A DNA stretch of 64,000 nucleotides from NCBI GenBank assembly GCA_964035575.1, contig OZ037895.1:1278761-1342760 (forward strand), in the 5' to 3' direction. The position numbers were made by a program, and so were the translations under genes. Below, piece after piece: positions 16,664 through 30,516 of this stretch; position 1 is the stretch's first letter; each line of letters opens with the position of its first letter. Below the pieces are notes generated by a model, which saw nothing but the letters and a program-made list of their open reading frames with translations, was not told the origin of the DNA and ran no database searches. The DNA comes from Rhynchopus sp. YZ270_cl-10 (Eukaryota; Euglenozoa; Diplonemea; Diplonemida; Diplonemidae).

Positions 16664-17167
16664 AACATTTTTTGGCTTGGAAACACTGTTGTGATATTTC
16701 CAGATCTCGATTCTTTTTGGTACCAAAGAAAAAGAAGGAAGCGACAGAATTGTACGTACGATCAGATTAGAGCATCACACAATGTCTCAAATTTTACAGG
16801 TGCAACAAACACCTGTATTTTGGTGTAACATGCATATAACCATATCTAAATACCTCAAATTTGCACGAAAATGAAGAAATCTTGCGTATATAGGGTTTTT
16901 GGGCCAATCTGAGTCAATTGCGGGGTCGCACGGTCAATTCCGAGTATCAGGCCCTCTCTACAACTTAGCCGGTGCTCAAACATAGGGGTTACAGGCAAAT
17001 ATACCTGTACACAGGCATATGACCTCTGTACGAACCTTCTTTTCACTCGAAAATGCAATTTTCTTGGGTATATGGGGTATTTGAGCACATCTGAGTCAAT
17101 TGCAGGGTCGTACGCTCAGATCCGAGCATCACACACTGTCTAACTGAGAAATATTTTGAAAAAAGTC
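16664..17167. other. Left satellite flank, unit B
   Basis: As 3702-4200, with inverted 69-bp repeats at 16881-16949 and 17063-17131. No gene seen. Confidence 0.7.
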
Positions 17168-18348
17168 GATTTTTTGGTGAAAATATTTTTCACAGAAAAT
17201 CGAATTTTACTATTAAGATTGGCTTTGGGCATGACCCAGTAAGGTTACTATGGGCCCCATGGGACATATACACCCGAATACCAGGCCGTATTTTCAAAAA
17301 GTTGATAATCCCAGTATATGGTATGGCCCTGTGGTACGAAATTTTTGGCCGAAAAAATCGACCAAAAAATCGTCATTTTTCGGGGTCACGGTGACAAAAA
17401 GTTGCATTTTTTCACGAAAAATGGTCGGAATGTGACTTGAATGGGCTCTAATGGGTATATTATGCACATAACATACCTAAATTATGTCGATATTTCACCG
17501 GCGGAGCCGAAAAAATCGATTTTCAGGGTGTGCAAAACTGTAAAAATGACGAAAATCGGAAAAATGACGATTTTTTGGTCAAAATACTTTTCACAGAAAA
17601 TCGAATTTTACTATTAAGATTGGCTTTGGGCATGACCCAGTAAGGTTACTATGGGCCCCATGGGACATATACACCCGAATACCAGGCCGTATTTTCAAAA
17701 AGTTGATAATCCCAGTATATGGTATGGCCCTGTGGTACGAAATTTTTGGCCGAAAAAATCGACCAAAAAATCGTCATTTTTGGGGGTCACGGTGACAAAA
17801 AGTTGCATTTTTTCACGAAAAATGGTCGGAATGTGACTTGAATGGGCTCTAATGGGTATATTATGCACATAACATACCTAAATTATGTCGATATTTCACC
17901 GGCGGAGCCGAAAAAATCGATTTTCAGGGTGTGCAAAACAGTAAAAATGACGAAAATCGGAAAAATGACGATTTTTTGGTCAAAATATTTTTCACAGAAA
18001 ATCGAATTTTACTATTAAGATTGGCTTTCGGCATGACCCAGTAAGGTTACTATGGGCCCCATGGGACATATACACCCGAATACCAGGCCGTATTTTCAAA
18101 AAGTTGATAATCCCAGTATATGGTATGGCCCTGTGGTACGAAATTTTTGGCCGAAAAAATCGACCAAAAAATCGTCATTTTTCGGGGTCACGGTGACAAA
18201 AAGTTGCATTTTTTCACGAAAAATGGTCGGAATGTGACTTGAATGGGCTCTAATGGGTATATTATGCACATAACATACCTAAATTATGTCGATATTTCAC
18301 CGGCGGAGCCGAAAAAATCGATTTTCAGGGTGTGCAAAACTGTAAAAA
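17168..18348 (+). repeat. 401-bp satellite, 3 copies (unit B)
   Basis: Shortest array. Variant order CC, CG, CC. The CTTTCGGCATG variant (G to C) marks the start of the last copy at about 18026. Confidence 0.95.
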
Positions 18349-21300
18349 TCACCAAAATCCCAAAAATCACGATTTTTTTTCAAAAATATTTTTTTCAAAA
18401 AAAGCGATTTTAAAATATTGGTTTGGCTTGTGCGGGGACCTGATACTGGGGCAATATACCCTGTGGGACATACTGGGCCCTATGCAAGGCCGATGTTTCA
18501 AAAATATGGTTGCCCCGGTAGACGGTATGGCCCTGCTGGTCAGTGCATCCGGCCAAAAATCATGTAAAAATCATGATTTTGGGGTGTGGCACCCTATGGG
18601 CGCATATATCTGGGGGTGTGAAATATGCATGGAATCGACCTATTGGGGGTGCTATAGGTCCTGGGGGCCCACATGGGTCATATTTCACGCTATTGGGTCA
18701 CGGGAAAGTGATTTTGACATTTTTTCATCGATTTTAGCTGTGACAACCCTTCAAAAACACTGATTTTGGGGTGTTTCTGAGACGGTACGCTATACCCAGG
18801 GTCATATTAGGTATTAGTCCGGTCGACGTTTTGAAAAAACGACCCCGCAATGGACTCAGGGGTGCCAGATAGTGTATATGCACCAAAATGGATTCACGGG
18901 AAAACTCAAAATCGGGTGTCAGATACATGCTGCCATAAGTGACAAATTTCAAAAGTTGAGATTTTTCGAAAATCAGGGTTCAGTACACGCTGTACCCAAT
19001 CCTGGGGGCCAAAATTTTCAACTTTTTGAAAAAACGGGCGGTATATGGCCCTAAATTGTCAAAATGAGTTAATTGCGACCTCGGACGGCCTCCGGAGATG
19101 AGTAGAAGTTTATTTACTGAAAAAAAAAGTCAAAACACAGGCAAAATCCCACCTTCCACAGGTACAGTCAAAACTTTTATCCAGATCTCATGTTTTTTCA
19201 AAAAATTTTAAATTGTTTTTATGACTAACACCTCCGAAATTTTTCCTGATAAGATGGAATATGGTCCTGTCGTAGTATGCAGTGTGTTTGCAGGCAAAAA
19301 TTTGCATTTTCTCGCCCCAGACATTTTTTTATACATAAAAGTGCATAAAGGGACCCCTGACCCCAAAATCCGGGTTCCAGCTTTTTGAAGGGGTCACCCT
19401 ACAGGCCACCTCAAAAAGTTGGCCCGTAGGGCCAGCTTTTTGAAAAAACGGGGTTGCGATGTGTCCTGGGGGCCCGAAGGGCCCCCAGGACACATCGCTG
19501 GGAAAAAAATATTAGGTTTTTGGGGGTCTATATAGGGTTGCTGTGGGGGTCACATGGCCGAAAAATGGCCATTTTTGGCCTATTTTTGGCCATTTTTTTA
19601 AGGTAAAAAATCCACTTTTTTTTTGTACATCCCCTTGCCCCCGGTAAAATTTACCAAACATATGGCCCTGTTGGACATACTGGGCCCATGAGTCGGTTGC
19701 TGGATCACCAAACTAGTTGCCCTATTTGCTAAAATCATGTTTTCAGGGTCAAAAATAGGGTGTTTTTTAGGGTCAAAAATAGGGTGTTTTTCAGGGGTAT
19801 GTTAACCACGTATGTGTCTTAGGGACCAAATTTTCCAGGAATGTGAACCAATCGGGTCGCAATGGGTCCAGGGGGCCCGGAGGGCCCCCATGCAGGGAAA
19901 ATTTGCAACAATCCTGGGCAATGCTGGGGGCCGATAGGGTGTGCCTATACACGTGTTTTTACGTGTTTTTGGGCACTTTTCAGGATTTTCGAAAATTTTT
20001 GCAACACCAAAATCAAAAATTTCGGTCTAGGAGGCCCATATCTGGAAAAAATCGATATTCCAATGGCCTCATTGGGACATATTGGGCCCAGGACCCTCTT
20101 TTCAGGTCCCAGGAAAAGCCAAAACAATAAAAAAAATAGCTCAGGCGACCCCCAAAAATAGGCGAAAAACAGCCATTTTTAGGGTGTTTTTTAGGGGTAT
20201 TTTTACACACACAAATTGTTTACCATAGCACACCCCCAGGCTGCCTCAAAATTTTATCTTTATTTGATTTTTCCAACCCACATAGGGGTATTTGAGGCAC
20301 AACTTTCACCAAGCCTGGGGAATTCGGCACTGCACACACACAACTGAAAAAGGCAAAAATCACCTGTTTTTCAAGGTGTCGCAGGGTAAATGTTGTTCCT
20401 TAAAAACCAAATTTTTTCTAAAAAATCGGCCCTGCGGGTGAAAAAACGACACTATGGGGGGTATTCCAGGGTGTGGGGGCCCCAAAAATCCGGTTTAAGA
20501 CCACGAGAGGGTCCGAATACACACCTGAGAAGGTCCCGGGGAGTAAAAAAATGGCCATTTTTGGGGGGTCAAAATCTCACTTTTTGGGGGGATGTTTGTA
20601 TACCCAGTACCGACCCACTAGCTGGGATGCCCAACTTTTCGCGAATATGGGGGCCCGTAGGGCCCCCGGGGCCCAGGGGGCCCAAAATATCGTGTTGCAG
20701 ATGCCAGGAGAACATGTTTCAATATTTTGGATACATTTTTCCATAGGGTCATTTTCAAAAGCACTGATTTTAGGGGTATTGAGCGAGGTACCCATACCCA
20801 TGGGTTATCCTATATATTAGTTTTCACTCGGATGTGAAAAAACGATGTCGCAATGGATTCAGGGGGCCCAAATAGGGTATATGGCCCAGGAAATTTTCAA
20901 AAAGTTGACCCAACCAGGTATACAGGCATACAAGCCGGTAGGTCAACAGATAGGGTGTTTTCCGCACCCAAAATATGGGGTCATGACCATGTGGGTCAGA
21001 CCTGAATTGATAAATGTTTCGCACAGGTTTTCGCGAATACCCCCTCTATTCCGAATGCGCTACAAGAGTTTTAAATTTTTGGCTATTTAGATTCACTTTT
21101 AAAAACAAAATGGGTCTCCAGAACACACATGAGGTTCACATGTACCTCTACAGAAACCTTGGTTTTGGTCGGATTTTGAGGCCAATTTTTGGGTTCCCAC
21201 CAATTTCCTAGGGTATACTGGGATATTGCCCGTGTGTCCAAAAGTGATTTTTGGGGCCTTAGGACCCCGGAGAATCCATTTAACGGTCGTTTTTGCACCG

Positions 21301-22011
21301 GAAAGACCTATCTAGTACCCAAAAATCGAATTTTCATATTTTTGAAAAAGTGACCAAAAATCGACTTTTTTTGGTAACATTGTATGGCATAAATTATTCT
21401 ACATAATGTGTGATGCTCGAATAAAAACTTACGACCCCATAATGTACTCGGAACTCACCCATGTAATTGTTGAGAAAAAAAAACTTTCCGAAAAAATGAA
21501 ATTTCAACCCGAATATGCACATTTGGGTCATTTTACGGCTATGTAGGTCATTTTGTATGTGTTTTTCGATTATATAGGTGATTAGGATATGTGTGATACT
21601 CAGATTAAATCGTAAGACCCCGCAATTGACTCAAATGTGCCCAAAAACCCTATATACCCAAGATTATTAACTTTTCCAGCATATTGGACATCCTTAGGTA
21701 TGGTTATAAGCCATGATACGGCTATTGCTGGAAAAATAGCCGTAAATTGTGGTTGGTATTGATTTCAGAAATTATGTGATGCTTAGATCATGCCATAGAC
21801 GCTTTTAATGGATTCATATGAGCTCATACTACCCATATACCCCTTCAGAAGCCCCTTTTGACTCTTATGAATATCCTTATATAGGCTTCCACTTGTGCAG
21901 AACCTTCTCAGTGTACAAGATGTTAGGTACAAAAAAACCATCATATTTTTTACACTACTGGCATGCTTCCCAGGACACGTCTGTACTCAGAACGTTGTAG
22001 AGAAAAAAGGC
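18349..22011. other. Long spacer, unit B
   Basis: As 7387-10999. A 143-codon frame at 18332-18763 is open here and in C-E but split in unit A, so it is not a conserved gene. Direct 69-bp repeat at 21594-21662. Confidence 0.7.
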
Positions 22012-22128
22012 AACCAACGATTTCTAAAGCTACAGTTTCTGTACTTCATTGGTATGGAAGCATGAAGATTATATTCTTCTCACACAACTTTGTCAAAACA
22101 TGGCCAGTTTCGAAAGAGACTGGCCTTT
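22012..22128 (+). ncRNA. SL-b, unit B
   Basis: Exon as SL-a. The intron has TATATTCTTCTC and CAAAACATGG, 2 nt longer than the unit A copy. Confidence 0.92.
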
Positions 22129-22449
22129 TTTACGTTAGCATCACCTTCTGCAAACCCCAAAAAACACACATGATTCCCATCACACACAAGTGCTTGCTGC
22201 AACCCATTTGTATATTGCCTGCAAAACCATGTGTGCAACCATTTGTGGCACTGGTACCACATATACCCCTTCAGAAACCACTGTTGACTCTTATGAATAT
22301 ACTTGTGTAAGCCTATCACCTAAGCATATTCTGTGCAGACCCTTCCCAGTGACCAATAGGTTAGGTACGAAAAAGCGACCATATTTAGGACACTGGAAGA
22401 AGGCTTACCAGTTCATGTTGGAGCTTAGAACATTGTAGAGAAAAAAGGC

Positions 22450-22564
22450 AACCAACGATTTCTAAAGCTACAGTTTCTGTACTTCATTGGTATGGAAGCA
22501 TGAAGATTATATTCTTCACACAACTTTGTCAAAACATGGCCAGTTTCGAAAGAGACTGGCCTTT
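22450..22564 (+). ncRNA. SL-c, unit B
   Basis: Copy of 11484-11598. The upstream spacer is the B-E type. Confidence 0.92.
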
Positions 22565-22868
22565 TTTACGTTAACATCACCTTGTGCAAACCCAAAAAAC
22601 ACACATGATTCCCATGTTCTTCGAATATTTTGGTGATTAGGATATGTGTAATGCTCAGATTAAATTGTACGACCACGCAATTGACTCAAATGAGCCCAAA
22701 TATCCCGTATTCCCAAGATTTTTGGACTTTCGAGCACATTGGGCATCCTTAGGTATGTTTATAAGCCACTCTACGGCTATGTTAGAAAAAAAACCCACCA
22801 TAATAATGATACATATGGCATGATTCCCAGAACATGTTGGCACTTAGAACATTGTAGAGAAAAAGGGC

Positions 22869-22983
22869 AACCAACGATTTCTAAAGCTACAGTTTCTGTA
22901 CTTCATTGGTATGGAAGCATGAAGATTATTCTTCTCACACAACTTTGTCAAAACATGGCCAGTTTCGAAAGAGACTGGCCTTT
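22869..22983 (+). ncRNA. SL-d, unit B
   Basis: Copy of 11903-12017. Confidence 0.92.
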
Positions 22984-23123
22984 TTTACGTTAACACGATC
23001 GTCTTGTGCACAAGAAGCAAAAAAACCCACACAACAACAGCAGAAGTTTAGAACCACATTCAGACCCTGACCCAACTCCAACAAGGGGCCCCTGTCTTGT
23101 CAACCACCTTGTGCATATATACT

Positions 23124-23228
23124 GGACCCCAGAAATGGGACATCCGTTAAAATTGGATCGATACAGAGAAGATTAGCATGGTCCCTGCGCAAGGATGACA
23201 CGCATTAATCGAGAAAGTATCAACTTTT
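23124..23228 (+). ncRNA. U6 snRNA, unit B
   Basis: Copy of 12158-12262, element 2 at 23066-23100. Confidence 0.97.
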
Positions 23229-23447
23229 TTTTTGTCCCCCGGATCACACGTATTTTTTACACTGGTGTCTTCTTCATGCTTCCCAGACCAACACATATGT
23301 GCAGACATACCCATCACCCACAGGTGGCAAGTGGCAGGCTGCAGTAACCCATTGAAATATTGGTTTCAAAAAACGACCATATGGTTTATGCTACTGGCAT
23401 GCTTCCCTGAGCACATACATGTCGAAAGCTGTGTAGAGAAAAAGAGC

Positions 23448-23562
23448 AACCAACGATTTCTAAAGCTACAGTTTCTGTACTTCATTGGTATGGAAGCATG
23501 AAGATTACTCTTCTCACACAACTTTGTCAAAACATGGCCGGTTTCGAAAGAGACTGGCCTTT
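23448..23562 (+). ncRNA. SL-e, unit B
   Basis: Copy of 12482-12596. Confidence 0.92.
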
Positions 23563-23712
23563 TTTACGTTAGCATGATTGTCTTTGTGTGTCTTTGTGCA
23601 AAGCAAAAAAAAAACACACACAAGAAGTGAGGATCTTCAAAACCACGTTTTTGACCTGACCCACCTCCAACTAGACAACCCTGTCTTGTATTCCGACAAT
23701 ATGGTATCTATT

Positions 23713-24026
23713 GAGCCGGGATGTGTTGGCTGCATCCTGAAACCCCTAGCTTCTGGGGGGGCAAGCTTCTCCAGAACTGGGCACTCTTTGAGGTGGACCA
23801 AAGGCACCTTCAACTTCTGTGTTGATGTGTTGTCCGTGTTAGTCTACTGTCCTGTTTGCGGCCTTGGTGTAAACCAGGGCAACAATCAGAGTGAAATGGG
23901 GTGAACCGGGCCAGGCTGGTCTCACAGAGCAGCTCATAACTCCTGCAGTGGACAGTTCAAGGATCGCAGCACAGAGCAGAGTGAGGGTGTTTCCAACTCA
24001 ATGGCTTGAACTGGAGAAGCGTTTCT
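23713..24026 (+). ncRNA. SRP RNA across the B/C border
   Basis: Copy of 12747-13060, element 2 at 23655-23689. Confidence 0.92.
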
Positions 24027-24189
24027 TTTTTACATTTTTCCATGTGAACATTGTTTCCACATCACCATACACATGTGTTGTTGATACACCCCACCACGTT
24101 GCCCAGACCATTCCTACCCACATTATTCACCACAAGTGGCATGTTTACCAGTACATGTTGGTGCTTAGAGCAATGTTAAGAAAAAGGGC

Positions 24190-24305
24190 AACCAACGATT
24201 TCTAAAGCTACAGTTTCTGTACTTCATTGGTATGGAAGCATGAAGATTATATTCTTCTCACACAACTTTGTCAAACATGGCCAGCCTCGAAAGAGACTGG
24301 CCTTT
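24190..24305 (+). ncRNA. SL-a, unit C
   Basis: Copy of 262-377. Confidence 0.92.
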
Positions 24306-24423
24306 TTTACGTCACCATGAGAAAAAACATTCACACATATGATGCATGTACAAAGTGTGTGTCACCCTGACCCACCTCCAACAAGACAACCCTGTCTTGT
24401 TTTCCCATACTCTCCCTATGTTT

Positions 24424-24751
24424 GGGTGCTAAGTTAGTGTGCTACTTCGAAACCAAACAACTCGTTCAGCAACAGCTAAAACTTGAAAAGACCTTTCTAT
24501 TTAAGAAAATTCTTTACAATTTTTATGATGCGGTCCTGCTGTTGGGCCTGATATGGCCCAAGGCGGAACTACTTTCATATGATGTAAATCCCGTACGTTC
24601 GTACAGAATATTACCCATGATGATTATTCTTACATTAGCGTGTAACACTAATTCTGACTGCGTTCTATTTCACACTTCAAATATTAGAACTGGATGTGGG
24701 GCTGCCAGTTTACTGGTGGTCCCGATCCAGCACACAACGCAAGCACCCTTT
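24424..24751 (+). ncRNA. RNA X1, unit C
   Basis: Copy of 496-823. The poly-C run beyond its terminator is one base shorter, which shifts the overlapping open frame but not this RNA. Confidence 0.6.
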
Positions 24752-24821
24752 TTTATATTTTCCCACCCAGCACCCCCCCCCCTGTGTCTGTGTTGTTGCC
24801 TAAGCATCGCCTTTTACAGGC

Positions 24822-24977
24822 TTCCTTGCAGGGAGTGTTCGGTCAAGTGATAGTGATGAAGAAGGACAGGGGCGAGTTTTCTCGTGAAATGCTTTGAAGC
24901 ACAAGGCACTGTATCAGATATTAAGCTGATAAGAACAGATAATACACTTGATCTTAGCCAAAAGGCCGAGAAGGTAT
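24822..24977 (-). ncRNA. U2 snRNA, unit C
   Basis: Copy of 895-1050. Confidence 0.92.
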
Positions 24978-25129
24978 GACTTCTTTTTAGTCCATACCGA
25001 ATTCGACACCCATGTACAGGGAAGCATGATTATGATCAATTTACTAGGAAACAACAAGGCAAGCAGATTACACACCCATGTCACAGGGAAGTAAGTGAAG
25101 GTGATGATCAATCTTATTAGTAAAAACAA

Positions 25130-25271
25130 GGCCGCCGAAGCAGCTACACAAATTGCCAATGTGGCAACGCCGAAGCGGCCCATGGCGGGAATTGGGTAGT
25201 TTTCAACCAGCAATCTCTCCACAGCGTCCCTATTTGGTCATTGCTTATGGAATTATCCCGAGCGCAAGAAT
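25130..25271 (-). ncRNA. U4 snRNA, unit C
   Basis: Copy of 1203-1344. Confidence 0.91.
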
Positions 25272-25432
25272 ACCTCCTTTTCTCCCAGTCGTGTCACAAA
25301 GCTATGTCCACAGGGAAGTGTGTTGGGGTGGTAACATATAGACACCACGTAAAGTTAACACACCAAAACTACCACCGCCAATGTGCCTCCCTATAGACAT
25401 CTGTGCAGCCGATAGGTGGAACAAACAAGGGC

Positions 25433-25627
25433 AAGACTGTACTCTACACAGGATCTGTTTTTGAGTGCATTCGTGTTGAAGATTGTTTTCTTCGGCACAA
25501 GACCAAAGCTGGATGATGACATAGGTTGGGCATGTGCAGCATGAGCACTTGCGATGATTGTCACATACTTCTTGTATTGTTTTGTCTCTCCCCTGTATGG
25601 CGCAGGGAAGAGTACCAGGCACAGCCC
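25433..25627 (+). ncRNA. U3 snoRNA, unit C
   Basis: Copy of 1506-1700. Confidence 0.82.
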
Positions 25628-25791
25628 TTCCACTTACAGCTTGTTTTTAAGAAAAACCTCAAAAAAGGCTTCACATTACTTTTTTCACCTTCAAGGACAT
25701 CTTGATCAATCAAGAAGTTACCACACTATCCTCGCTCTCAACATGCTTCCATGTGTAGCAAAGTGCACACAGCAATAGAACAAAACAGAGC

Positions 25792-25902
25792 CATATCACG
25801 GTTCTTGCCCATATCGAACTCATCTTTCGCCTTTTACTAAAGATGACCGTGGGTAAGAGCCACTATGTGAAAGCATAATTTTTGAAGGGGCCTTTGTGTC
25901 TC
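25792..25902 (+). ncRNA. U5 snRNA, unit C
   Basis: Copy of 1865-1975. Confidence 0.91.
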
Positions 25903-25978
25903 ATCTGTTTTTAAGTCTTGACAACCACTACGCTTCCCTGAAGGTGTTGGAGTTTCGCATGTTGTTAAACTCAGCTAG

Positions 25979-26140
25979 AGGTTACATACCTTACTGGTGT
26001 CTGACCTGATCAACAAGGGCGTCGACACACCAGTGGCCCTTGCATTGCACTGCGCAGGGGATACTGGTGGCACTAGCTTCGGCTGGCTTGCACAGTGAAA
26101 TTTTTGACAGCGGCGGTGCTGTGCTTTGCACAAACCCGCC
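25979..26140 (+). ncRNA. U1 snRNA, unit C
   Basis: Copy of 2052-2213. Confidence 0.89.
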
Positions 26141-26425
26141 TTTTTAAACAAACAAACCAAAACAAACATGATCACACAAACCATCATGTTACCCAGTAAA
26201 CCCAGTAAACCCAGCACACTGGTCTAGAGGGATCGACCACTGAGTGGTGACCTGTGAGCACACAGGCACCTGCTCCGATGCAGTAGTGCAGCGCACTAAG
26301 TGCTGTGCTAAGGACTGGCCAAACTTGTTAAACCTGCTGACCCACAAACCGGTTTTCACAACCGAAGCAAAAACAAGCTCAGAAATAAAAAGCTCTTCAA
26401 AGGTTTTCGAACCTGACTCAGTATT

Positions 26426-26544
26426 GGATTCGGCCATACTCTGGTGAATGCACCTCATCCCGCCTGATTTGAGAAGTTAAGCACCAGCAGGCCTGGATAG
26501 TACTGGCGTGGGTGACCAGCTGGGAAGTCCGGGTGCTTGAATCC
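26426..26544 (+). rRNA. 5S rRNA, first copy, unit C
   Basis: Copy of 2499-2617. Confidence 0.97.
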
Positions 26545-26650
26545 TTTTTGCTTTTCTTCCGTGTTGGTGTGTGGTTTTAGGACATCCAGACCCTGACCCA
26601 CCTCCAACAAGACAACCCTGTCTTGTATCCCTGTGTTTGTTGCACTATCC

Positions 26651-27110
26651 AGAGAGCAGAAATGAGGGGAGACTACACCACCGACGGTGCTTCAGCCTAC
26701 AGGAGCATGCTGGAATGTGAATGCTGCATGACAGCATTCACAATTTCACCTTTGGTGAGATGGAGATGAGCGCAAAGGTGCAAAAATGCACAACAAAAAC
26801 TGAGGAAGAGGCATCCATACTCCCCAGAAGGGACGTGCGCACCTGCAGCCAAAAATTCTCCTGTGCTTAATATCATGCGCGCTGGGGATGCCGAAATAGC
26901 TAAACTGTTGCAAGAAGTGGGACTAATTCCCAGGCAGTTGCCCTGTACAACATGCAAGTCCACAATGCCAGAAACACTGTACTGGACACCAAGATACTCC
27001 AAGAAGATCGCAAACTGGCCTTATTTTAGGTGAAATGACCTAATGCAGAGTGCAGCGGAACAGGGGAGACAAATAAAGTTTCCTGTACCATGCAACACCC
27101 AAGACCTTTT
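26651..27110 (+). ncRNA. Locus X2, unit C
   Basis: Copy of 2724-3183. Confidence 0.38.
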
Positions 27111-27180
27111 GCACAAGTGAAGCAAAAACAAGCTCAGAAATATAAAGCTCTTCAAAGGTTTTCCACCCAGACCCATTATT

Positions 27181-27299
27181 GGATTCGGCCATACTCTGGT
27201 GAATACACCTCATCCCGCCTGATTTGAGAAGTTAAGCACCAGCAGGCCTGGATAGTACTGGCGTGGGTGACCAGCTGGGAAGTCCGGGTGCTTGAATCC
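27181..27299 (+). rRNA. 5S rRNA, second copy, unit C
   Basis: Copy of 3254-3372. Confidence 0.97.
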
Positions 27300-27382
27300 T
27301 TTTTTCCTTATTTGTGGTGTAACACACAGAAGTTGGTTGAAAAGTGAACTGATAGTATTCAGCGCAAAGCATGATTATTGAA

Positions 27383-27454
27383 GGGTATATAGCTCAGTGG
27401 TAGAGCATTCGGCTGCAGTCCGAACGGTCCCTGGTTCGAACCCGGGTGTGCCCT
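27383..27454 (+). tRNA. tRNA-Cys(GCA), unit C
   Basis: Copy of 3456-3527. Confidence 0.97.
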
Positions 27455-27555
27455 CTCTTTTTGTTTCAAGACCAGATTTTCTCTTGAGTGTTACTTCTCC
27501 CTTTTTGGTTTTGAATTCCATCCCCACCTTGTAAAGATTCGTTTAAGAAATGTAA

Positions 27556-27628
27556 GGGGGTTTAGCTCAAATGGTAGAGCGCTCGCTCAGCATGCGAGAG
27601 GTAGAGGGATCGATACCCTCAATCTCCA
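27556..27628 (+). tRNA. tRNA-Ala(AGC), unit C
   Basis: Copy of 3629-3701. Confidence 0.97.
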
Positions 27629-28132
27629 AACATTTTTTGGCTTGGAAACACTGTTGTGATATTTCCAGATCTCGATTCTTTTTGGTACCAAAGAAAAAGA
27701 AGGAAGCGACAGAATTGTACGTACGATCAGATTAGAGCATCACACAATGTCTCAAATTTTACAGGTGCAACAAACACCTGTATTTTGGTGTAACATGCAT
27801 ATAACCATATCTAAATACCTCAAATTTGCACGAAAATGAAGAAATCTTGCGTATATAGGGTTTTTGGGCCAATCTGAGTCAATTGCGGGGTCGCACGGTC
27901 AATTCCGAGTATCAGGCCCTCTCTACAACTTAGCCGGTGCTCAAACATAGGGGTTACAGGCAAATATACCTGTACACAGGCATATGACCTCTGTACGAAC
28001 CTTCTTTTCACTCGAAAATGCAATTTTCTTGGGTATATGGGGTATTTGAGCACATCTGAGTCAATTGCAGGGTCGTACGCTCAGATCCGAGCATCACACA
28101 CTGTCTAACTGAGAAATATTTTGAAAAAAGTC
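27629..28132. other. Left satellite flank, unit C
   Basis: As 3702-4200; no gene seen. Confidence 0.7.
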
Positions 28133-30516
28133 GATTTTTTGGTGAAAATATTTTTCACAGAAAATCGAATTTTACTATTAAGATTGGCTTTGGGCATGAC
28201 CCAGTAAGGTTACTATGGGCCCCATGGGACATATACACCCGAATACCAGGCCGTATTTTCAAAAAGTTGATAATCCCAGTATATGGTATGGCCCTGTGGT
28301 ACGAAATTTTTGGCCGAAAAAATCGACCAAAAAATCGTCATTTTTCGGGGTCACGGTGACAAAAAGTTGCATTTTTTCACGAAAAATGGTCGGAATGTGA
28401 CTTGAATGGGCTCTAATGGGTATATTATGCACATAACATACCTAAATTATGTCGATATTTCACCGGCGGAGCCGAAAAAATCGATTTTCAGGGTGTGCAA
28501 AACTGTAAAAATGACGAAAATCGGAAAAATGACGATTTTTTGGTCAAAATACTTTTCACAGAAAATCGAATTTTACTATTAAGATTGGCTTTGGGCATGA
28601 CCCAGTAAGGTTACTATGGGCCCCATGGGACATATACACCCGAATACCAGGCCGTATTTTCAAAAAGTTGATAATCCCAGTATATGGTATGGCCCTGTGG
28701 TACGAAATTTTTGGCCGAAAAAATCGACCAAAAAATCGTCATTTTTGGGGGTCACGGTGACAAAAAGTTGCATTTTTTCACGAAAAATGGTCGGAATGTG
28801 ACTTGAATGGGCTCTAATGGGTATATTATGCACATAACATACCTAAATTATGTCGATATTTCACCGGCGGAGCCGAAAAAATCGATTTTCAGGGTGTGCA
28901 AAACTGTAAAAATGACGAAAATCGGAAAAATGACGATTTTTTGGTCAAAATACTTTTCACAGAAAATCGAATTTTACTATTAAGATTGGCTTTGGGCATG
29001 ACCCAGTAAGGTTACTATGGGCCCCATGGGACATATACACCCGAATACCAGGCCGTATTTTCAAAAAGTTGATAATCCCAGTATATGGTATGGCCCTGTG
29101 GTACGAAATTTTTGGCCGAAAAAATCGACCAAAAAATCGTCATTTTTGGGGGTCACGGTGACAAAAAGTTGCATTTTTTCACGAAAAATGGTCGGAATGT
29201 GACTTGAATGGGCTCTAATGGGTATATTATGCACATAACATACCTAAATTATGTCGATATTTCACCGGCGGAGCCGAAAAAATCGATTTTCAGGGTGTGC
29301 AAAACAGTAAAAATGACGAAAATCGGAAAAATGACGATTTTTTGGTCAAAATATTTTTCACAGAAAATCGAATTTTACTATTAAGATTGGCTTTCGGCAT
29401 GACCCAGTAAGGTTACTATGGGCCCCATGGGACATATACACCCGAATACCAGGCCGTATTTTCAAAAAGTTGATAATCCCAGTATATGGTATGGCCCTGT
29501 GGTACGAAATTTTTGGCCGAAAAAATCGACCAAAAAATCGTCATTTTTCGGGGTCACGGTGACAAAAAGTTGCATTTTTTCACGAAAAATGGTCGGAATG
29601 TGACTTGAATGGGCTCTAATGGGTATATTATGCACATAACATACCTAAATTATGTCGATATTTCACCGGCGGAGCCGCAAAAATCGATTTTCAGGGTGTG
29701 CAAAACTGTAAAAATGACGAAAATCGGAAAAATGACGATTTTTTGGTCAAAATATTTTTCACAGAAAATCGAATTTTACTATTAAGATTGGCTTTGGGCA
29801 TGACCCAGTAAGGTTACTATGGGCCCCATGGGACATATAGACCCGAATACCAGGCCGTATTTTCAAAAAGTTGATAATCCCAGTATATGGTATGGCCCTG
29901 TGGTACGAAATTTTTGGCCGAAAAAATCGACCAAAAAATCGTCATTTTTGGGGGTCACGGTGACAAAAAGTTGCATTTTTTCACGAAAAATGGTCGGAAT
30001 GTGACTTGAATGGGCTCTAATGGGTATATTATGCACATAACATACCTAAATTATGTCGATATTTCACCGGCGGAGCCGAAAAAATCGATTTTCAGGGTGT
30101 GCAAAACTGTAAAAATGACGAAAATCGGAAAAATGACGATTTTTTGGTCAAAATATTTTTCACAGAAAATCGAATTTTACAATTAAGATTGGCTTTGGGC
30201 ATGACCCAGTAAGGTTACTATGGGCCCCATGGGACATATACACCCGAATACCAGGCCGTATTTTCAAAAAGTTGATAATCCCAGTATATGGTATGGCCCT
30301 GTGGTACGAAATTTTTGGCCGAAAAAATCGACCAAAAAATCGTCATTTTTGGGGGTCACGGTGACAAAAAGTTGCATTTTTTCACGAAAAATGGTCGGAA
30401 TGTGACTTGAATGGGCTCTAATGGGTATATTATGCACATAACATACCTAAATTATGTCGATATTTCACCGGCGGAGCCGAAAAAATCGATTTTCAGGGTG
30501 TGCAAAACTGTAAAAA
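28133..30516 (+). repeat. 401-bp satellite, 6 copies (unit C)
   Basis: Variant order CC, CG, CG, CC, GG, CG. CTTTCGGCATG begins the fourth copy (about 29391). A GCCGCAAAAATCG variant (for GCCGAAAAAATCG) sits before the GG copy, as in A, D and E. Confidence 0.95.

Larger units (their letters stand above)
12963..23928. repeat. Tandem array unit B
   Basis: Second unit, 10,966 bp, with only 3 satellite copies. The gene complement and order match unit A. Features lie at unit A position +12962 up to tRNA-Ala, +10962 after the satellite, and +10966 after SL-b. Confidence 0.95.

Noticed and set aside
18332-18763. 143-codon frame at the satellite edge
   Set aside because: It is open in units B-E but interrupted in unit A, low in complexity, and lies in decayed satellite sequence.
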